A stretch of 64,000 nt of DNA from Pseudomonas sp. N40(2020) (GCF_014472415.1 NZ_JACSZV010000021.1:1-64000); one strand, 5' to 3'; positions 22,609 to 32,770 are shown, counted from the first letter of the stretch. Notes: generated by a model not told the origin, from the sequence alone. Numbers and translations: made by a program.

Positions 22609-22929
22609 ATGTCGCGCAACCTCTGCCTCACCCGTCAATGCCTGGGTCTCGTGACCCGTATCGAGTGCGCCATCAAGCCGTTGGCCGGCGATACTGGCAT
22701 GTGGACGCTACTCTTCGCTGCCGGCATGGCCGGCGAACAACCCTCTGCCATCAAAGCCCAAGGCCCGTTTCACGGCCCGGTCGCTGCCGAGTCGATCCTC
22801 GACACCATCGTCGAAAGTCTGACCCTGCACGGCTACGAACTGGCCGACGATCCGCAAATCTGGAGCCTGCACCTGCAAGCCCAGCTTCGGCAGATCAACG
22901 GCGGGCGGGGACGTAGCCTCAACAGTTAA
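22609..22929 (+). CDS. Conserved hypothetical protein
   Basis: A 106-residue soluble protein without signal peptide or membrane segment. It begins MSRNLCLTRQCLGLVTR and contains GDTGMWTLLFAAG and a C-terminal half of alternating helix and loop (SILDTIVESLTLHGYEL). I do not recognise a domain. The position matches a hypothetical gene next to the Lon-like protease in P. aeruginosa (PA4575), which supports it being real. The stop codon shares three bases (TTAA) with the stop of the convergent lipoprotein gene. The ATG at 22609 is the first in frame. Confidence 0.7.
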   Translation: MSRNLCLTRQCLGLVTRIECAIKPLAGDTGMWTLLFAAGMAGEQPSAIKAQGPFHGPVAAESILDTIVESLTLHGYELADDPQIWSLHLQAQLRQINGGRGRSLNS

Positions 22930-24755
22930 GGCGCAGGGGCGGGTGCCTGCGACTTGTCGAGTTTGACCTCAAAGCCGTATTGCACGGTGGCAAGGTCGGT
23001 TCGCTGGAAGGTTTCGACGTGGGTTGGTCGGCCGTAGAAGTAGTGCACGCCTAACAACGCCGGGCCTTTCGCGCTCGCATCATGGCTGACCGAGAGGATC
23101 TGCTTCAGATAGTTGCCGCTGTCGTCCTTGACGAAGAACCGCCATTCGTTCGCAGGAAACAGTTTCAGATCCACCGCCAGGGTGTTGTTTTTGATCTCCA
23201 GGCCTTTGGGTAAAGACTTGGCGTCGTAGGATTTTTTGTCGACCTTGGCGAGAAACAACGGCATCGAACCGACGGCAATCGCCGGGGTTTCCGGGAACAG
23301 ATTCAGATCATAGGTAATCGTCGCCCGCAACGGGTCGACCTGATAAGCCTCGGGCGGCAGTTCGATTGGCTCATCAAGTTTGCCGCTGCGCTTTTCGGTG
23401 AAGAACGTCACCGGGCTGACGCCGGGGCTGAAGTCGTCACCGAGCAATTCATCGTTGAAGGTACGTCGATGGGAAAACTCGATACGCGCCGCGCTGGGGT
23501 CTTCCACCGATTGATGAATACGGATGCCGGCCTTCAATTGGTCTTCTGTCAGGCTTGCGCCTTTGAGCCAGTTCACCGCCAGATCGTCATACACCACCAC
23601 GGGCAGATCCAGCGGTTGAATGGCTTTTTCCGTGGTGTGCTGATTGAACGCACGAATCGGCAGATCCAGGTTTTTGCGGGTCACGGTGGCCGATGAAAAG
23701 TCCAGCACGCTGACTTCCAGGGTTTCGATCGGGCCGTTGAAGTAAACCTTGTTGTAGCGCTTGGGGTGTTGTTGCTCAAAGGCTTGCTGATCGTTACTGA
23801 GCTGTTTTTCCAGGGTGTCGCTCCAGCTTTTCTGCTGTTGCAACTGAACCAGTTGTTTTTCGTAGAAGGCGACCTGCTCCGGACTTTCGTTGATCGAGCC
23901 GGCACGCATCAAATATTGCCCGCTGATGTCGCGGGCTTGAACGATCAGCGGATTGAGCTGGGCGTCTGCGACTTCCGGTGCCAATGGCAGGCTGTTGCTG
24001 AACTCTACTTGCGCGTAGTTCTTTTCAAGCTTGAGCAGTTTGACGCTGAGGTTGTCGTTGGTGCGGATCTGGCCAACGTCCTTTTGCGTCAGGTCGAAAC
24101 TGTACAAACGTCGCGGCGCAATGACTTCGACCTGGCCTTGCAGGCTCACTGGTTGCGGCTGGGTTTTCTTGTCCACATTCAGGCCGTCGATGAATGGGTA
24201 GGTCACCGTCAGGTCGTCGGGGTTGGTGACGTTGGAGCTGGACGGGCTCAACTGAATGCCGGGATCGGTTTCCGACCACTCGGGTTGATAAGCAATGACG
24301 CGCTTGTTGCTCAGCGTTACCGACTGCCATTCCACACTATGGGGAAACAGGAAGCCGCCGGGAATGTTCAGGTTGAAGGGGAAGACCGGTTGCAGATCCG
24401 TGAGGTAATCGGAACTGGCGTCCTTGTGCAGTACGAACAGGCCATTGATGAAGGTATCGACAAGGCTCTGCGGGGTCGGGTAATGCTTTAGCACGCCGAG
24501 GGCGTCTTCGCCGTATTCGGTTTTTGCCGGATTGCTGTCGAGTTTCTGTTTTGCGCGCTCAAGCAGCAGCAGCGAACCGCCAAGCTCGGTGATGGCGTCC
24601 TTGAGCTTCGGATCGGTGATGGCATCCAGTGACTGTTCGAACTTTGTGGTCTTTTCTTCAAGGCTGGCAGCCTGCTTGTCGTCGCCGGGTGAGCAACCGC
24701 CGAGTAGCATGGCGAAGCAAATTCCGGCAGTCGTTATCGGCAATCGCAGATCCAT
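22926..24755 (-). CDS. Large lipoprotein of unknown function
   Basis: A 609-residue predicted lipoprotein. I start it at the ATG at 24755 (MDLRLPITT), since this gives a signal ending in the lipobox LGGC with cysteine 21, followed by S, which predicts outer-membrane sorting. The longer in-frame start 37 codons upstream would spoil the signal. An N-terminal helical stretch (about 25-80) is followed by a long mixed region with several sugar-binding or beta-sandwich-like strands, a helical segment rich in Q (YEKQLVQLQQQKSWS) and a C-terminal part ending in KSQAPAPAP. I do not recognise a domain family. It is divergent from the YqhA gene and convergent with the small gene before it. Confidence 0.8.
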   Translation of the reverse strand: MDLRLPITTAGICFAMLLGGCSPGDDKQAASLEEKTTKFEQSLDAITDPKLKDAITELGGSLLLLERAKQKLDSNPAKTEYGEDALGVLKHYPTPQSLVDTFINGLFVLHKDASSDYLTDLQPVFPFNLNIPGGFLFPHSVEWQSVTLSNKRVIAYQPEWSETDPGIQLSPSSSNVTNPDDLTVTYPFIDGLNVDKKTQPQPVSLQGQVEVIAPRRLYSFDLTQKDVGQIRTNDNLSVKLLKLEKNYAQVEFSNSLPLAPEVADAQLNPLIVQARDISGQYLMRAGSINESPEQVAFYEKQLVQLQQQKSWSDTLEKQLSNDQQAFEQQHPKRYNKVYFNGPIETLEVSVLDFSSATVTRKNLDLPIRAFNQHTTEKAIQPLDLPVVVYDDLAVNWLKGASLTEDQLKAGIRIHQSVEDPSAARIEFSHRRTFNDELLGDDFSPGVSPVTFFTEKRSGKLDEPIELPPEAYQVDPLRATITYDLNLFPETPAIAVGSMPLFLAKVDKKSYDAKSLPKGLEIKNNTLAVDLKLFPANEWRFFVKDDSGNYLKQILSVSHDASAKGPALLGVHYFYGRPTHVETFQRTDLATVQYGFEVKLDKSQAPAPAP

Positions 24756-24917
24756 TTCCACTCGTCCTGTCCACTGTCGCTGGGCTGTCAATGATTTGGA
24801 CACTAGCAGAAAAACCTTGTCACACACACGCAGGTGGCGGATTTCCGGGCGGTTTCTGGCTGTCACAGGTGGCTGGTATACTCGCCACCCATTACAACCC
24901 CCCTTGTGTGAGATTCA

Positions 24918-25406
24918 ATGGAACGCTTTATCGAAAATGCAATGTACGCCTCGCGTTGGCTGCTGGCGCCGATCTACATCGGGTTGTCACTCGGGCTGCT
25001 GGCGTTGGCGCTGAAATTTTTCCAGGAAGTTTTCCACATCCTGCCCAACGTGTTCTCGATGGCCGAGTCGGAGCTGATTCTGGTGCTCCTGTCGCTGATC
25101 GACATGGCGCTGGTGGGTGGCCTGCTGGTGATGGTGATGATTTCCGGCTACGAGAACTTCGTTTCCGAACTGAACATCGACGAAGGCAAGGAAAAACTCA
25201 GCTGGCTCGGAACCATGGACTCTTCGTCGCTGAAGATGAAAGTGGCGGCCTCGATCGTGGCGATCTCCTCGATCCACCTGCTGCGGATCTTCATGGACGC
25301 CAAGAACGTCGATCCCGAGCACCTGATGTGGTACGTGATCATCCACATGACCTTTGTGATCTCGGCGTTTGCCATGGGTTACCTCGACAAGCTCACCAAG
25401 CACTGA
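24918..25406 (+). CDS. YqhA (UPF0114) inner-membrane protein
   Basis: A 162-residue protein of the YqhA family (TIGR00645), matching the family length of about 164. Three to four membrane helices are visible: about 13-35, 53-77, 107-128 and 137-155. Conserved blocks include [13 protein letters not shown] at the N-terminus and [11 protein letters not shown] after the second helix. The function is unknown. The ATG at 24918 gives the typical [14 protein letters not shown] start. It is divergent from the large lipoprotein gene with 162 bases between them, room for two promoters. A REP-type stem and a strong hairpin follow. Confidence 0.9.
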   Translation: MERFIENAMYASRWLLAPIYIGLSLGLLALALKFFQEVFHILPNVFSMAESELILVLLSLIDMALVGGLLVMVMISGYENFVSELNIDEGKEKLSWLGTMDSSSLKMKVAASIVAISSIHLLRIFMDAKNVDPEHLMWYVIIHMTFVISAFAMGYLDKLTKH

Positions 25407-25414
25407 TCATTGTG

Positions 25415-25434
25415 GCGAGGGAGCTTGCTCCCGC
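25415..25434. repeat. REP-type hairpin
   Basis: GCGAGGGAGC-TTG-CTCCCGC, then a second small palindrome GGATCGCG/CGATCC, form a compact pair of stems right after the yqhA-like gene. Confidence 0.5.
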
Positions 25435-25470
25435 TGGATCGCGTAGCGATCCCCCCTCGCAACACAAAAA

Positions 25471-25508
25471 CACCGCCCGTCTGTTGCGAAACAGACGGGC
25501 GGTGTCGT
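25471..25508. terminator. Strong hairpin behind yqhA
   Basis: A perfect 14-base stem (25471-25484 with 25491-25504, loop TGCGAA). The T tail is poor on the plus strand (TCGTTTG) and better on the minus strand (TTTTTGTG). It probably ends the YqhA transcript. Confidence 0.75.
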
Positions 25509-25582
25509 TTGTGGCTTGTGCTTTGGGGCGTGCGGGCATATCCCTGTAGAGGTCTTGGCTCGCCACTGCGTGAGGTGTGTTC

Positions 25583-25888
25583 ATGAACCTGCAAGAGTTG
25601 AATGCGTTTGCTATCGCCAAAAAAGTAGATGAGCTGAATCTGATCTCCATGGAAGGCGGGATTTATCTGCTGGAAGCGCGGATGCATGGCGCGGCGTATC
25701 CGTTGAGCGATCTCAAGGGCAACATGCTGACGCTGCGTTCGGTGGAGCATGCGCGAGATTTGCTGCATAACTTTCCGGTGCTGCCGTTCAACCTCGTCCA
25801 CACCTCGGTGCATGATGAAATGTGTGGACTAAGTGCCAGCATTGAAGAGAGCCTGAAATTGCCGATTGCCTGGCGCTCCGCCCTGTAG
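25583..25888 (+). CDS. DUF6482 family protein
   Basis: A 101-residue soluble protein with no signal peptide. It contains ISMEGGIYLLEARMHGAAYPL, then LTLRSVEHARDLL and HTSVHDEMCGL, a pattern I associate with the DUF6482 family, common in Pseudomonas. The function is unknown. I start at ATG 25583, which is preceded by TGAGGTG; a GTG two codons upstream is also possible. It is 124 bases upstream of fklB on the same strand and could share its transcript. Base usage is like its neighbours. Confidence 0.8.
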   Translation: MNLQELNAFAIAKKVDELNLISMEGGIYLLEARMHGAAYPLSDLKGNMLTLRSVEHARDLLHNFPVLPFNLVHTSVHDEMCGLSASIEESLKLPIAWRSAL

Positions 25889-26012
25889 ACCACGTGCCCC
25901 AACCGACGGGGCATCTGTGCTAGTCTGCTCGCCCTTTTTGGTTCCGGGCGCGCCGGGACGCGCTGTGTTCGCACGGCAAGTCTTGAGGTCGTCCGCACAG
26001 CGGAGCAGTGTC

Positions 26013-26630
26013 ATGTCCGAAGTAAATCTGTCCACCGATGAAACCCGCGTCAGCTACGGCATCGGCCGTCAGCTGGGTGACCAGCTGCGCGACAACCCGC
26101 CACCGGGTGTCAGCCTGGACGCCATCCTGGCCGGTCTGACCGACGCCTTCGCCGGCAAGTCAAGCCGTGTGGGTCAGGAAGAAATGTCCGCCAGCTTCAA
26201 AGTGATCCGCGAGATCATGCAAGCCGAAGCCGCTGCCAAAGCTGAAGCCGCTGCGGGCGAAGGCCTGGCATTCCTGGCTGAGAACGCCAAGCGTGATGGC
26301 ATCACCACTCTGGCGTCCGGCCTGCAATTCGAAGTGCTGACTCAGGGCGAAGGCGCCAAGCCTACCCGTGAAGATCAAGTGCGTACTCACTACCACGGCA
26401 CCCTGATCGACGGCACTGTGTTCGACAGCTCCTACGAGCGCGGCCAGCCTGCAGAATTCCCGGTTGGCGGCGTGATTGCCGGCTGGACCGAAGCTCTGCA
26501 ACTGATGAATGCCGGCAGCAAATGGCGTCTGTACGTGCCGAGCGAACTGGCTTACGGCGCTCAAGGCGTTGGCAGCATCCCGCCGCACAGCGTTCTGGTG
26601 TTCGACGTCGAGCTGCTCGACGTTCTGTAA
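26013..26630 (+). CDS. fklB: FKBP-type peptidyl-prolyl isomerase FklB
   Basis: A 205-residue peptidyl-prolyl isomerase; E. coli FklB has 206. The N-terminal dimerisation domain (MSEVNLSTDETRVSYGIGRQ) is followed by a helical linker rich in A, E and K (about residues 65-95) and the FKBP catalytic domain, with YHGTLIDGTVFDSSYERG, VIAGWTEALQLM and PSELAYGAQGVG, all characteristic of active FKBPs. There is no signal peptide, so it is probably cytoplasmic like FklB, unlike the periplasmic FkpA. I start at ATG 26013; an upstream in-frame start at 25866 gives no family sequence. A REP doublet follows. Confidence 0.92.
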   Translation: MSEVNLSTDETRVSYGIGRQLGDQLRDNPPPGVSLDAILAGLTDAFAGKSSRVGQEEMSASFKVIREIMQAEAAAKAEAAAGEGLAFLAENAKRDGITTLASGLQFEVLTQGEGAKPTREDQVRTHYHGTLIDGTVFDSSYERGQPAEFPVGGVIAGWTEALQLMNAGSKWRLYVPSELAYGAQGVGSIPPHSVLVFDVELLDVL

Positions 26631-26658
26631 GACCTGGCCTGTCCTTGTGATGGGCTAA

Positions 26659-26744
26659 TGTGGGAGCCAGCCTGCTGGCGATGGTGCGACGGGGTTTTCT
26701 TTCAGAACCGCGTTGATGCCAACGCCAGTAATCTGGCTCCCACA
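26659..26744. repeat. Diverged REP doublet
   Basis: TGTGGGAGCCAGCCTGCTGGCG at the left and CGCCAGTAATCTGGCTCCCACA at the right form imperfect inverted arms, followed by ATTTTTTGTGG. It ends the fklB gene region and could act as its terminator. Confidence 0.75.
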
Positions 26745-26761
26745 ATTTTTTGTGGTACTGC

Positions 26762-27019
26762 TCATATTTCGATCTTGTGATGCAGCTCATTGGTCGGGCG
26801 CAAGGCCCGGGCATAGCAGAACAGAAACAGATTGCGCACGAGCTCCTTGAGCACCAGCGGCTCGCTGGAATTCAGGCTGCTGACGTCCAGGTCCCCTTGA
26901 TCCTGCAGCTCATGCAGGGCCTCTTCTTCCAGCACTGCGCAGACTTCCCCGGTTTCCCGATGCAGGATTCTCAGATAAGGGTGTGGGCGATCCAGCCAGG
27001 CGTCGATCAAATAAGTCAT
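26762..27019 (-). CDS. Small iron-regulated protein (Fur-controlled)
   Basis: An 85-residue soluble protein, MTYLIDAWLDRPHPYLRIL..., with two cysteines, no signal peptide and no known domain. It matches the position of PA4570, a small gene that I recall being induced in iron-starved P. aeruginosa. The ATG at 27019 has a perfect AAGGAG nine bases before it (27029-27034 on the plus-strand coordinate). Directly upstream there is a sigma-70-type promoter whose -10 overlaps a good Fur box (27048-27062), so iron repression is strongly predicted. Its job in iron starvation is unknown. It is a single gene with a REP doublet behind it. Confidence 0.85.
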   Translation of the reverse strand: MTYLIDAWLDRPHPYLRILHRETGEVCAVLEEEALHELQDQGDLDVSSLNSSEPLVLKELVRNLFLFCYARALRPTNELHHKIEI

Positions 27020-27047
27020 GGTTCTAATCTCCTTGAAAGGGTTTCAA

Positions 27048-27077
27048 TGAGAATAATTCTTATTCGTCAAATAGCAA
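27048..27077 (-). promoter_or_regulatory. Fur-controlled promoter
   Basis: TGAGAAT-A-ATTCTTA (27048-27062) is a 7-1-7 palindrome with one mismatch, the Fur motif. On the minus strand a -35 TTGCTA (27072-27077) and a -10 TATTCT (27050-27055) with a 16-base spacer fit a promoter, and the -10 lies inside the Fur box. Confidence 0.82.
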
Positions 27078-27225
27078 GCGCCTATTGGCATGTTGCGAGT
27101 TTTTACGGGTAAAGATTGCGTAAGGTCAAAACGGCTGGCGTTTAGCTATTGCGTGGTTTTTCTGGGGGAAAGCGAGGAGGGTGGAGCTCCATCCCACGGC
27201 TGGCGCGGGATGGATGACAGCAGGC

Positions 27226-27567
27226 TCAGACTTTTCTGACGAACTCGGATTTGAGTTTCATCGGGCCGATGCCGTCGATCTTGCAGTCGATATCGTGGTC
27301 GCCATCGCACAAGCGGATGTTCTTGACCTTGGTGCCGACCTTGACCACCAGCGATGTGCCCTTGACCTTCAGATCCTTGATCACGGTGATGGTGTCGCCG
27401 TCCTGCAGGACGTTACCGACCGAATCCTTCTTCACTGCATCGTCAGAGGCCACTTCGGCTTCGCCATTGGCAGACCACTCGTGGGCGCACTCCGGGCAGA
27501 TCAGTTGGGCACCGTCTTCATAGGTGTATTCGGAATTGCATTTCGGGCAGGGTGGCAGCGTGCTCAC
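27226..27567 (-). CDS. PhnA/YjdM family zinc-ribbon protein
   Basis: A 113-residue cytoplasmic protein of the PhnA (YjdM) family, whose E. coli member has 111 residues. The N-terminal zinc ribbon ([10 protein letters not shown]... ICPECAHEW) has four cysteines, and the C-terminal PhnA domain contains [18 protein letters not shown] and [16 protein letters not shown]. The name came from a wrong link to phosphonoacetate hydrolase; the true function is unknown. The ATG start is directly preceded by a GGAGCC-type ribosome site (on the minus strand). It lies between the Fur-controlled gene and ispB, all on the minus strand, but a terminator separates it from ispB. Confidence 0.9.
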   Translation of the reverse strand: MSTLPPCPKCNSEYTYEDGAQLICPECAHEWSANGEAEVASDDAVKKDSVGNVLQDGDTITVIKDLKVKGTSLVVKVGTKVKNIRLCDGDHDIDCKIDGIGPMKLKSEFVRKV

Positions 27568-27640
27568 TAAGGCTCCTTGAGGATGTGGTTCGCTAAAAGT
27601 CGCACATTATATAAGGTTTTTGCCGTGAGAGGGCAGGCAA

Positions 27641-27677
27641 CAAAAAGCCGCAGGCTTCGGGGAAGGCTGCGGCTTTT
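27641..27677 (-). terminator. ispB terminator
   Basis: AAAAGCCGCAG (27643-27653) pairs with CTGCGGCTTTT (27667-27677), with T-rich tail in minus-strand orientation. It lies 15 bases behind the ispB stop. Confidence 0.88.
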
Positions 27678-27692
27678 GGTGATGCGGCAGAA

Positions 27693-28661
27693 TCAATGCG
27701 TGCGCGCGACCGCAAACTCACTCAGTTCAACCAGTGCATCGCGGTATTCGCTGGCCGGCAGCGCATCGAGGCACTTGATCGCACGGGCCACGTAATCACG
27801 GGCCAGTTGCGCGGTGTACTCCAGCGAACCGGACGCTTCCACGGCGACGCGGATGCTTTCCAGGTTTTCGATCCCGCCTTTCTGGATCGCCTGGCGCACC
27901 AGTGCAGCCTGCTCAGGCGTGCCTTCGCGCATGGTGAAGATCAGCGGCAGAGTCGGTTTGCCTTCGGCCAGATCGTCACCGACGTTCTTGCCCAGGGTTT
28001 CGGCGTCGCCCTTGTAGTCGAGCAGGTCGTCGACCAGTTGGAACGCCACGCCCAGGTGATCACCGAAGGTGCGCAGGGCTTCGCTCTGCTCGGCGGTGGC
28101 ACCGGCCAACGCGGCGGCGCTGTGGGTCGAAGCTTCAAAGAGCATCGCGGTCTTGCCGCGGATGACTTCCATGTAGGTTTCTTCGGTGGTGCTGGCGTCG
28201 CGCACCTTGGACAGTTGCAATACTTCGCCTTCGGCGATGATGCGCGTGGCCTGGGACAGGATCTTCATCACCGGCATCGAGCCCAGTTCGACCATCATTT
28301 CGAACGAGCGCGAGTACAGGAAGTCGCCGACCAGCACGCTCGGGGCGTTGCCCCACATGGCGTTGGCGGTTGAACGGCCACGACGCATGCCGGACATGTC
28401 GACGACGTCGTCATGCAGCAGGGTGGCGGTATGCAGGAATTCGATGGTCGCCGCCAGCAGGCGCATGTCGTCGCCTTCGCGACCCAAGGCCTTGCCACAC
28501 AGCAACACTAATAAAGGACGCAGACGTTTGCCGCCGGCCGACGTGATGTAGTCGCCGATTTTCGATACCAGCGGCACTCGGGAAGTCAGCTGCTTCTTGA
28601 TGATGCCGTCGACGGCGCTAAAATCGTCCGCCACCGCGCGGTAGAAAGCTTGGGGTTGCAT
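27693..28661 (-). CDS. ispB: Octaprenyl diphosphate synthase
   Basis: A 322-residue trans-prenyltransferase that builds the long isoprenoid tail of ubiquinone (C40-C45) from farnesyl diphosphate and isopentenyl diphosphate; E. coli IspB has 323. Both aspartate-rich motifs are intact: the first in LLHDDVVDMSGMRRG and the second in LVDDLLDYKGD. The fourth and fifth residues before the first motif are small or hydrophobic, as expected for long-chain products. It is divergent from rplU with 240 bases between them, the order found in most gamma-proteobacteria. Base composition is even. The product chain length (C45 in Pseudomonas) is inferred from the genus. Confidence 0.94.
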   Translation of the reverse strand: MQPQAFYRAVADDFSAVDGIIKKQLTSRVPLVSKIGDYITSAGGKRLRPLLVLLCGKALGREGDDMRLLAATIEFLHTATLLHDDVVDMSGMRRGRSTANAMWGNAPSVLVGDFLYSRSFEMMVELGSMPVMKILSQATRIIAEGEVLQLSKVRDASTTEETYMEVIRGKTAMLFEASTHSAAALAGATAEQSEALRTFGDHLGVAFQLVDDLLDYKGDAETLGKNVGDDLAEGKPTLPLIFTMREGTPEQAALVRQAIQKGGIENLESIRVAVEASGSLEYTAQLARDYVARAIKCLDALPASEYRDALVELSEFAVARTH

Positions 28662-28740
28662 CAGCGAGAGTCGCTCCAGAAGGGTTGCGCGGCATGCTAG
28701 GACCCCCGTCCAGACCTGTCAAGGCGCGATGGACGGCTAC

Positions 28741-28769
28741 TTGCAAGCCTGCCGCGCCTTGCGTACAAT
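28741..28769 (+). promoter_or_regulatory. rplU promoter
   Basis: TTGCAA (28741-28746) and TACAAT (28764-28769) are separated by 17 bases, followed by a GC-rich GCGC discriminator. The predicted transcript has a leader of about 125 bases before the rplU ATG. Confidence 0.7.
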
Positions 28770-28901
28770 CGCGCACCCTGAACTTCCTGGGCAGCACCTG
28801 CCTTACGCAATTGCAAGCAGGCCTTCCAGCCTCATGCAGCCATGCCAGCCAATACCTCTTCTTATAAAGAGCTGGGTGAGCAGGATTATCGGAGAAATAC
28901 C

Positions 28902-29216
28902 ATGTCTTATGCAGTAATCGTTACTGGCGGCAAGCAATACAAGGTCGCCCCAGGTGAATACCTGAAGATCGAAAAACTGGAAATCGCTACCGGCGAATCC
29001 GTTACCTTTGATCGCGTTCTGTTGGTTGCCAATGGCGACGACGTGAATATCGGCGCTCCAGTTGTTGCTGGCGCTACTGTTGTGGCTGAAGTGATCTCCC
29101 AAGGTCGTCACGATAAAGTCCGCATCATCAAGTTCCGTCGTCGTAAGCACCACATGAAGCGTATGGGCCACCGCCAGTGGTACACCGAGATCAAAATCAC
29201 CGGTATTCAGGCTTAA
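28902..29216 (+). CDS. rplU: 50S ribosomal protein L21
   Basis: Ribosomal protein L21, 104 residues, near the E. coli length of 103. It binds 23S rRNA in the large subunit. The conserved start [15 protein letters not shown] and the C-terminal [14 protein letters not shown], both typical, are visible. I start at ATG 28902; the frame is open upstream to 28842 but that is the leader. The rpmA gene follows after 35 bases and obg 193 bases further on, the standard rplU-rpmA-obg order. A sigma-70 promoter with a GC-rich discriminator, typical of growth-rate-regulated genes, lies upstream. Confidence 0.97.
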   Translation: MSYAVIVTGGKQYKVAPGEYLKIEKLEIATGESVTFDRVLLVANGDDVNIGAPVVAGATVVAEVISQGRHDKVRIIKFRRRKHHMKRMGHRQWYTEIKITGIQA

Positions 29217-29251
29217 TTTCAGCCTAATTCCTCACTAGGAGAATTGAACTC

Positions 29252-29509
29252 ATGGCACACAAAAAAGCTGGTGGTAGTACCCGTAACGGTCGCGACTCAG
29301 AAGCCAAACGCCTTGGCGTCAAGATGTATGGCGGCCAGAAAATCATTCCGGGCAACATCATCGTGCGTCAGCGCGGCACCCAATTCCACGCCGGTTACGG
29401 TGTTGGCATGGGTAAAGATCACACCCTCTTCGCGAAAATCGAAGGCGTGATCAAGTTTGAAGTAAAAGGCGCGTTCAACCGCCGTTACGTGAGCGTTGTC
29501 GCAGCTTAA
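29252..29509 (+). CDS. rpmA: 50S ribosomal protein L27
   Basis: Ribosomal protein L27, 85 residues as in E. coli. Its flexible N-terminus ([15 protein letters not shown]) reaches into the peptidyl-transferase centre. The core [23 protein letters not shown] is conserved in full. It is co-transcribed with rplU, with CTAGGAG ten bases before the start. An intrinsic terminator at 29528-29553 separates it from obg. No N-terminal extension of the cleaved kind found in Firmicutes is present. Confidence 0.97.
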   Translation: MAHKKAGGSTRNGRDSEAKRLGVKMYGGQKIIPGNIIVRQRGTQFHAGYGVGMGKDHTLFAKIEGVIKFEVKGAFNRRYVSVVAA

Positions 29510-29527
29510 TTGCGCAATCGCTGGAAG

Positions 29528-29553
29528 AGCCCTGTCTTGCGACGGGGCTTTTT
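29528..29553 (+). terminator. rpmA terminator
   Basis: AGCCCTGTC-TTGC-GACGGGGCT stem (one G-T pair) followed by TTTTTC. It ends most rplU-rpmA transcripts before obg. Confidence 0.88.
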
Positions 29554-29663
29554 CGTTTGTGGGGTGAGTCTCTTGCAAAACTGTTTGTATGGGCTGTCGG
29601 CGTGCGATGCAGGTCGTGTATTGGGGTCGCTGCGCTCATTTTTGCAAGAGTCTTATGTCTTGA

Positions 29664-30926
<1,263 letters not shown>

Positions 30927-30946
30927 TTCGTTGCAGTAAACTTAAG

Positions 30947-30970
30947 CGCCGCTCAATCGAGCGGCGTTTT
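30947..30970 (+). terminator. obg terminator
   Basis: CGCCGCTC-AATC-GAGCGGCG stem followed by TTTTAG, 20 bases behind the obg stop. Confidence 0.85.
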
Positions 30971-31063
30971 AGTATCTGGAAATCGATCGTTGGTCAGGAA
31001 CAGCCACGAATAACGTCACGGGCAGCGCTGGGTCGCGCTGTCCTCAAGCTAAGGTTGAAGATG

Positions 31064-32182
31064 ATGCGGAGCAAGGTGACAGGTGCGCAGCGTTGGGTCG
31101 TGAAGATCGGCAGCGCTTTGCTGACAGCTGATGGCAAAGGGTTGGATCGTGCGGCAATGAGTGTCTGGGTTGAGCAGATGGTGGCCTTGCATGAGGCCGG
31201 CGTCGAGTTGGTGCTGGTGTCCTCCGGGGCGGTGGCGGCCGGCATGAGTCGTTTGGGCTGGACCGCACGACCCAGTGCGATGCATGAGCTCCAGGCGGCC
31301 GCTGCGATCGGTCAGATGGGCTTGGTGCAGGCGTGGGAATCGAGCTTCGCCGAGCATGGCCGACACACGGCGCAGATTCTCCTGACCCACGACGACCTGT
31401 CCGATCGCAAGCGCTACCTGAACGCCCGCAGTACCTTGCGTGCGCTGGTCGAGCTGAAAGTCATCCCGGTGATCAACGAAAACGACACTGTAGTCACTGA
31501 TGAAATTCGTTTCGGTGACAACGATACGCTGGCGGCGCTGGTGGCCAATCTGGTCGAGGCTGATCTGTTGGTGATCCTGACGGATCGCGATGGCATGTTC
31601 GACGCTGATCCGCGCAACAATCCCGATGCGCAGATGATCTACGAGGCGCGCGCCGATGATCCGGGTCTGGATGCGGTGGCGGGCGGCACTGGCGGTGCGC
31701 TGGGGCGCGGCGGTATGCAGACCAAATTGCGCGCGGCGCGGCTGGCGGCGCGCTCAGGTGCCCACACCATCATCGTCGGTGGGCGGCTTGAGCGAGTGCT
31801 TGATCGTCTTAAGGCTGGCGAGCGTATCGGCACCTTGCTGTCGCCTGAGCGCGGCATGCTGGCTGCACGCAAGCAGTGGCTGGCCGGGCATCTGCAGACC
31901 CGTGGCACCTTAGTGCTGGATGATGGTGCGGTGTCGGCGTTGTCACAGGGCAACAAGAGCCTGCTGCCGGTGGGCGTCAAACTGGTGCAGGGCAGTTTCC
32001 GTCGTGGTGAGATGGTGGTGTGCGTGGCGCCGGATGGTCGTGAGATCGCTCGTGGTCTGGCCAACTACAGTGCGCTGGAAGCACAAAAAATAATCGGACA
32101 GTCGTCGGATGCGATTGTCGGTTTGCTGGGTTACATGGCTGAGCCGGAACTGGTTCACCGTGACAATCTGATTCTGGTTTGA
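31064..32182 (+). CDS. proB: Glutamate 5-kinase
   Basis: Glutamate 5-kinase, 372 residues, the first step of proline synthesis (ATP-dependent glutamate phosphorylation). The amino-acid-kinase domain has [10 protein letters not shown] at the start, [11 protein letters not shown] and INENDTV, and a C-terminal PUA domain follows from about residue 280 ([14 protein letters not shown]). The length agrees with P. aeruginosa ProB. I start at the second or third in-frame methionine ([11 protein letters not shown]) at 31064 because homologues begin there; ATG codons 9 bases upstream are also in frame. It sits between obg and a CreA-like gene. Feedback inhibition by proline is expected for the family. 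Confidence 0.95.
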   Translation: MRSKVTGAQRWVVKIGSALLTADGKGLDRAAMSVWVEQMVALHEAGVELVLVSSGAVAAGMSRLGWTARPSAMHELQAAAAIGQMGLVQAWESSFAEHGRHTAQILLTHDDLSDRKRYLNARSTLRALVELKVIPVINENDTVVTDEIRFGDNDTLAALVANLVEADLLVILTDRDGMFDADPRNNPDAQMIYEARADDPGLDAVAGGTGGALGRGGMQTKLRAARLAARSGAHTIIVGGRLERVLDRLKAGERIGTLLSPERGMLAARKQWLAGHLQTRGTLVLDDGAVSALSQGNKSLLPVGVKLVQGSFRRGEMVVCVAPDGREIARGLANYSALEAQKIIGQSSDAIVGLLGYMAEPELVHRDNLILV

Positions 32183-32192
32183 GGAAAGCTCG

Positions 32193-32660
32193 ATGCGTGT
32201 AGCAAAAGGATTGTTGGGTCTGCTGATGGCGTTGCCATTGCTGGCCTCGGCCGAGGAAATCGGTCAGGTGTCGACGGTGTTCAAGTTTGTCGGGCCGAAC
32301 GACCGGATCGTGGTCGAGGCCTTTGATGATCCGAAGGTGGAAGGTGTGACCTGTTATCTGTCGCGCGCCAAGACGGGTGGCGTGAAGGGTGGTCTGGGTC
32401 TGGCCGAGGATCGCGCCGAAGCCTCGATCGCTTGCCGTCAGGTCGGTCCGATCAATTTCAAAGGTGAGCTGAAAGATGGTGACGAGGTGTTCAAGGAGCG
32501 CACGTCGCTGGTGTTCAAGACCATGCAGGTGGTGCGTTTTCTCGACAAAAAACGCAATACGTTGGTGTACCTGGTCTACAGCGACCGCTTGATCGAGGGC
32601 AGTCCGCAGAATGCGGTGACGGCGATTCCGATCCTGCCGTGGGTGCCGGTTCAGCAATAA
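32193..32660 (+). CDS. CreA family periplasmic protein
   Basis: A 155-residue exported protein of the CreA family. A signal peptide ([20 protein letters not shown]) is followed by [19 protein letters not shown] and the family blocks [18 protein letters not shown] and [17 protein letters not shown]. Two conserved cysteines probably form a disulfide in the periplasm. The E. coli homologue has about 157 residues. The function is unknown; the name comes from the neighbouring creBCD genes in E. coli, which are not seen here. It is 10 bases behind proB and clearly co-transcribed. A terminator follows. Confidence 0.9.
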   Translation: MRVAKGLLGLLMALPLLASAEEIGQVSTVFKFVGPNDRIVVEAFDDPKVEGVTCYLSRAKTGGVKGGLGLAEDRAEASIACRQVGPINFKGELKDGDEVFKERTSLVFKTMQVVRFLDKKRNTLVYLVYSDRLIEGSPQNAVTAIPILPWVPVQQ

Positions 32661-32674
32661 GGCAAGAAAATCCA

Positions 32675-32701
32675 TGTGGGAGCCAGCTCCCACATTTTTT
32701 G
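32675..32701 (+). terminator. Terminator of the proB-creA-like operon
   Basis: TGTGGGAGC-CA-GCTCCCACA stem followed by TTTTTT. The stem uses the REP sequence, so a REP element acts as terminator here. Confidence 0.88.
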
Positions 32702-32728
32702 CTCTGCATTCACCAAATCGCAGGCAAT

Positions 32729-32756
32729 AAAAAACCGACCCTGAGGTCGGTTTTTT
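32729..32756 (-). terminator. rpsT terminator
   Basis: CCGACC-CTGA-GGTCGG stem with A6/T6 flanks on both sides, so it can act on both strands. It lies 15 bases behind the rpsT stop. Confidence 0.9.
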
Positions 32757-32770
32757 AATGACTACGTCGC

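Noticed and set aside
25471..25508. CRISPR-like or riboswitch structure
   Set aside because: A single perfect hairpin behind a gene; simplest reading is a terminator.
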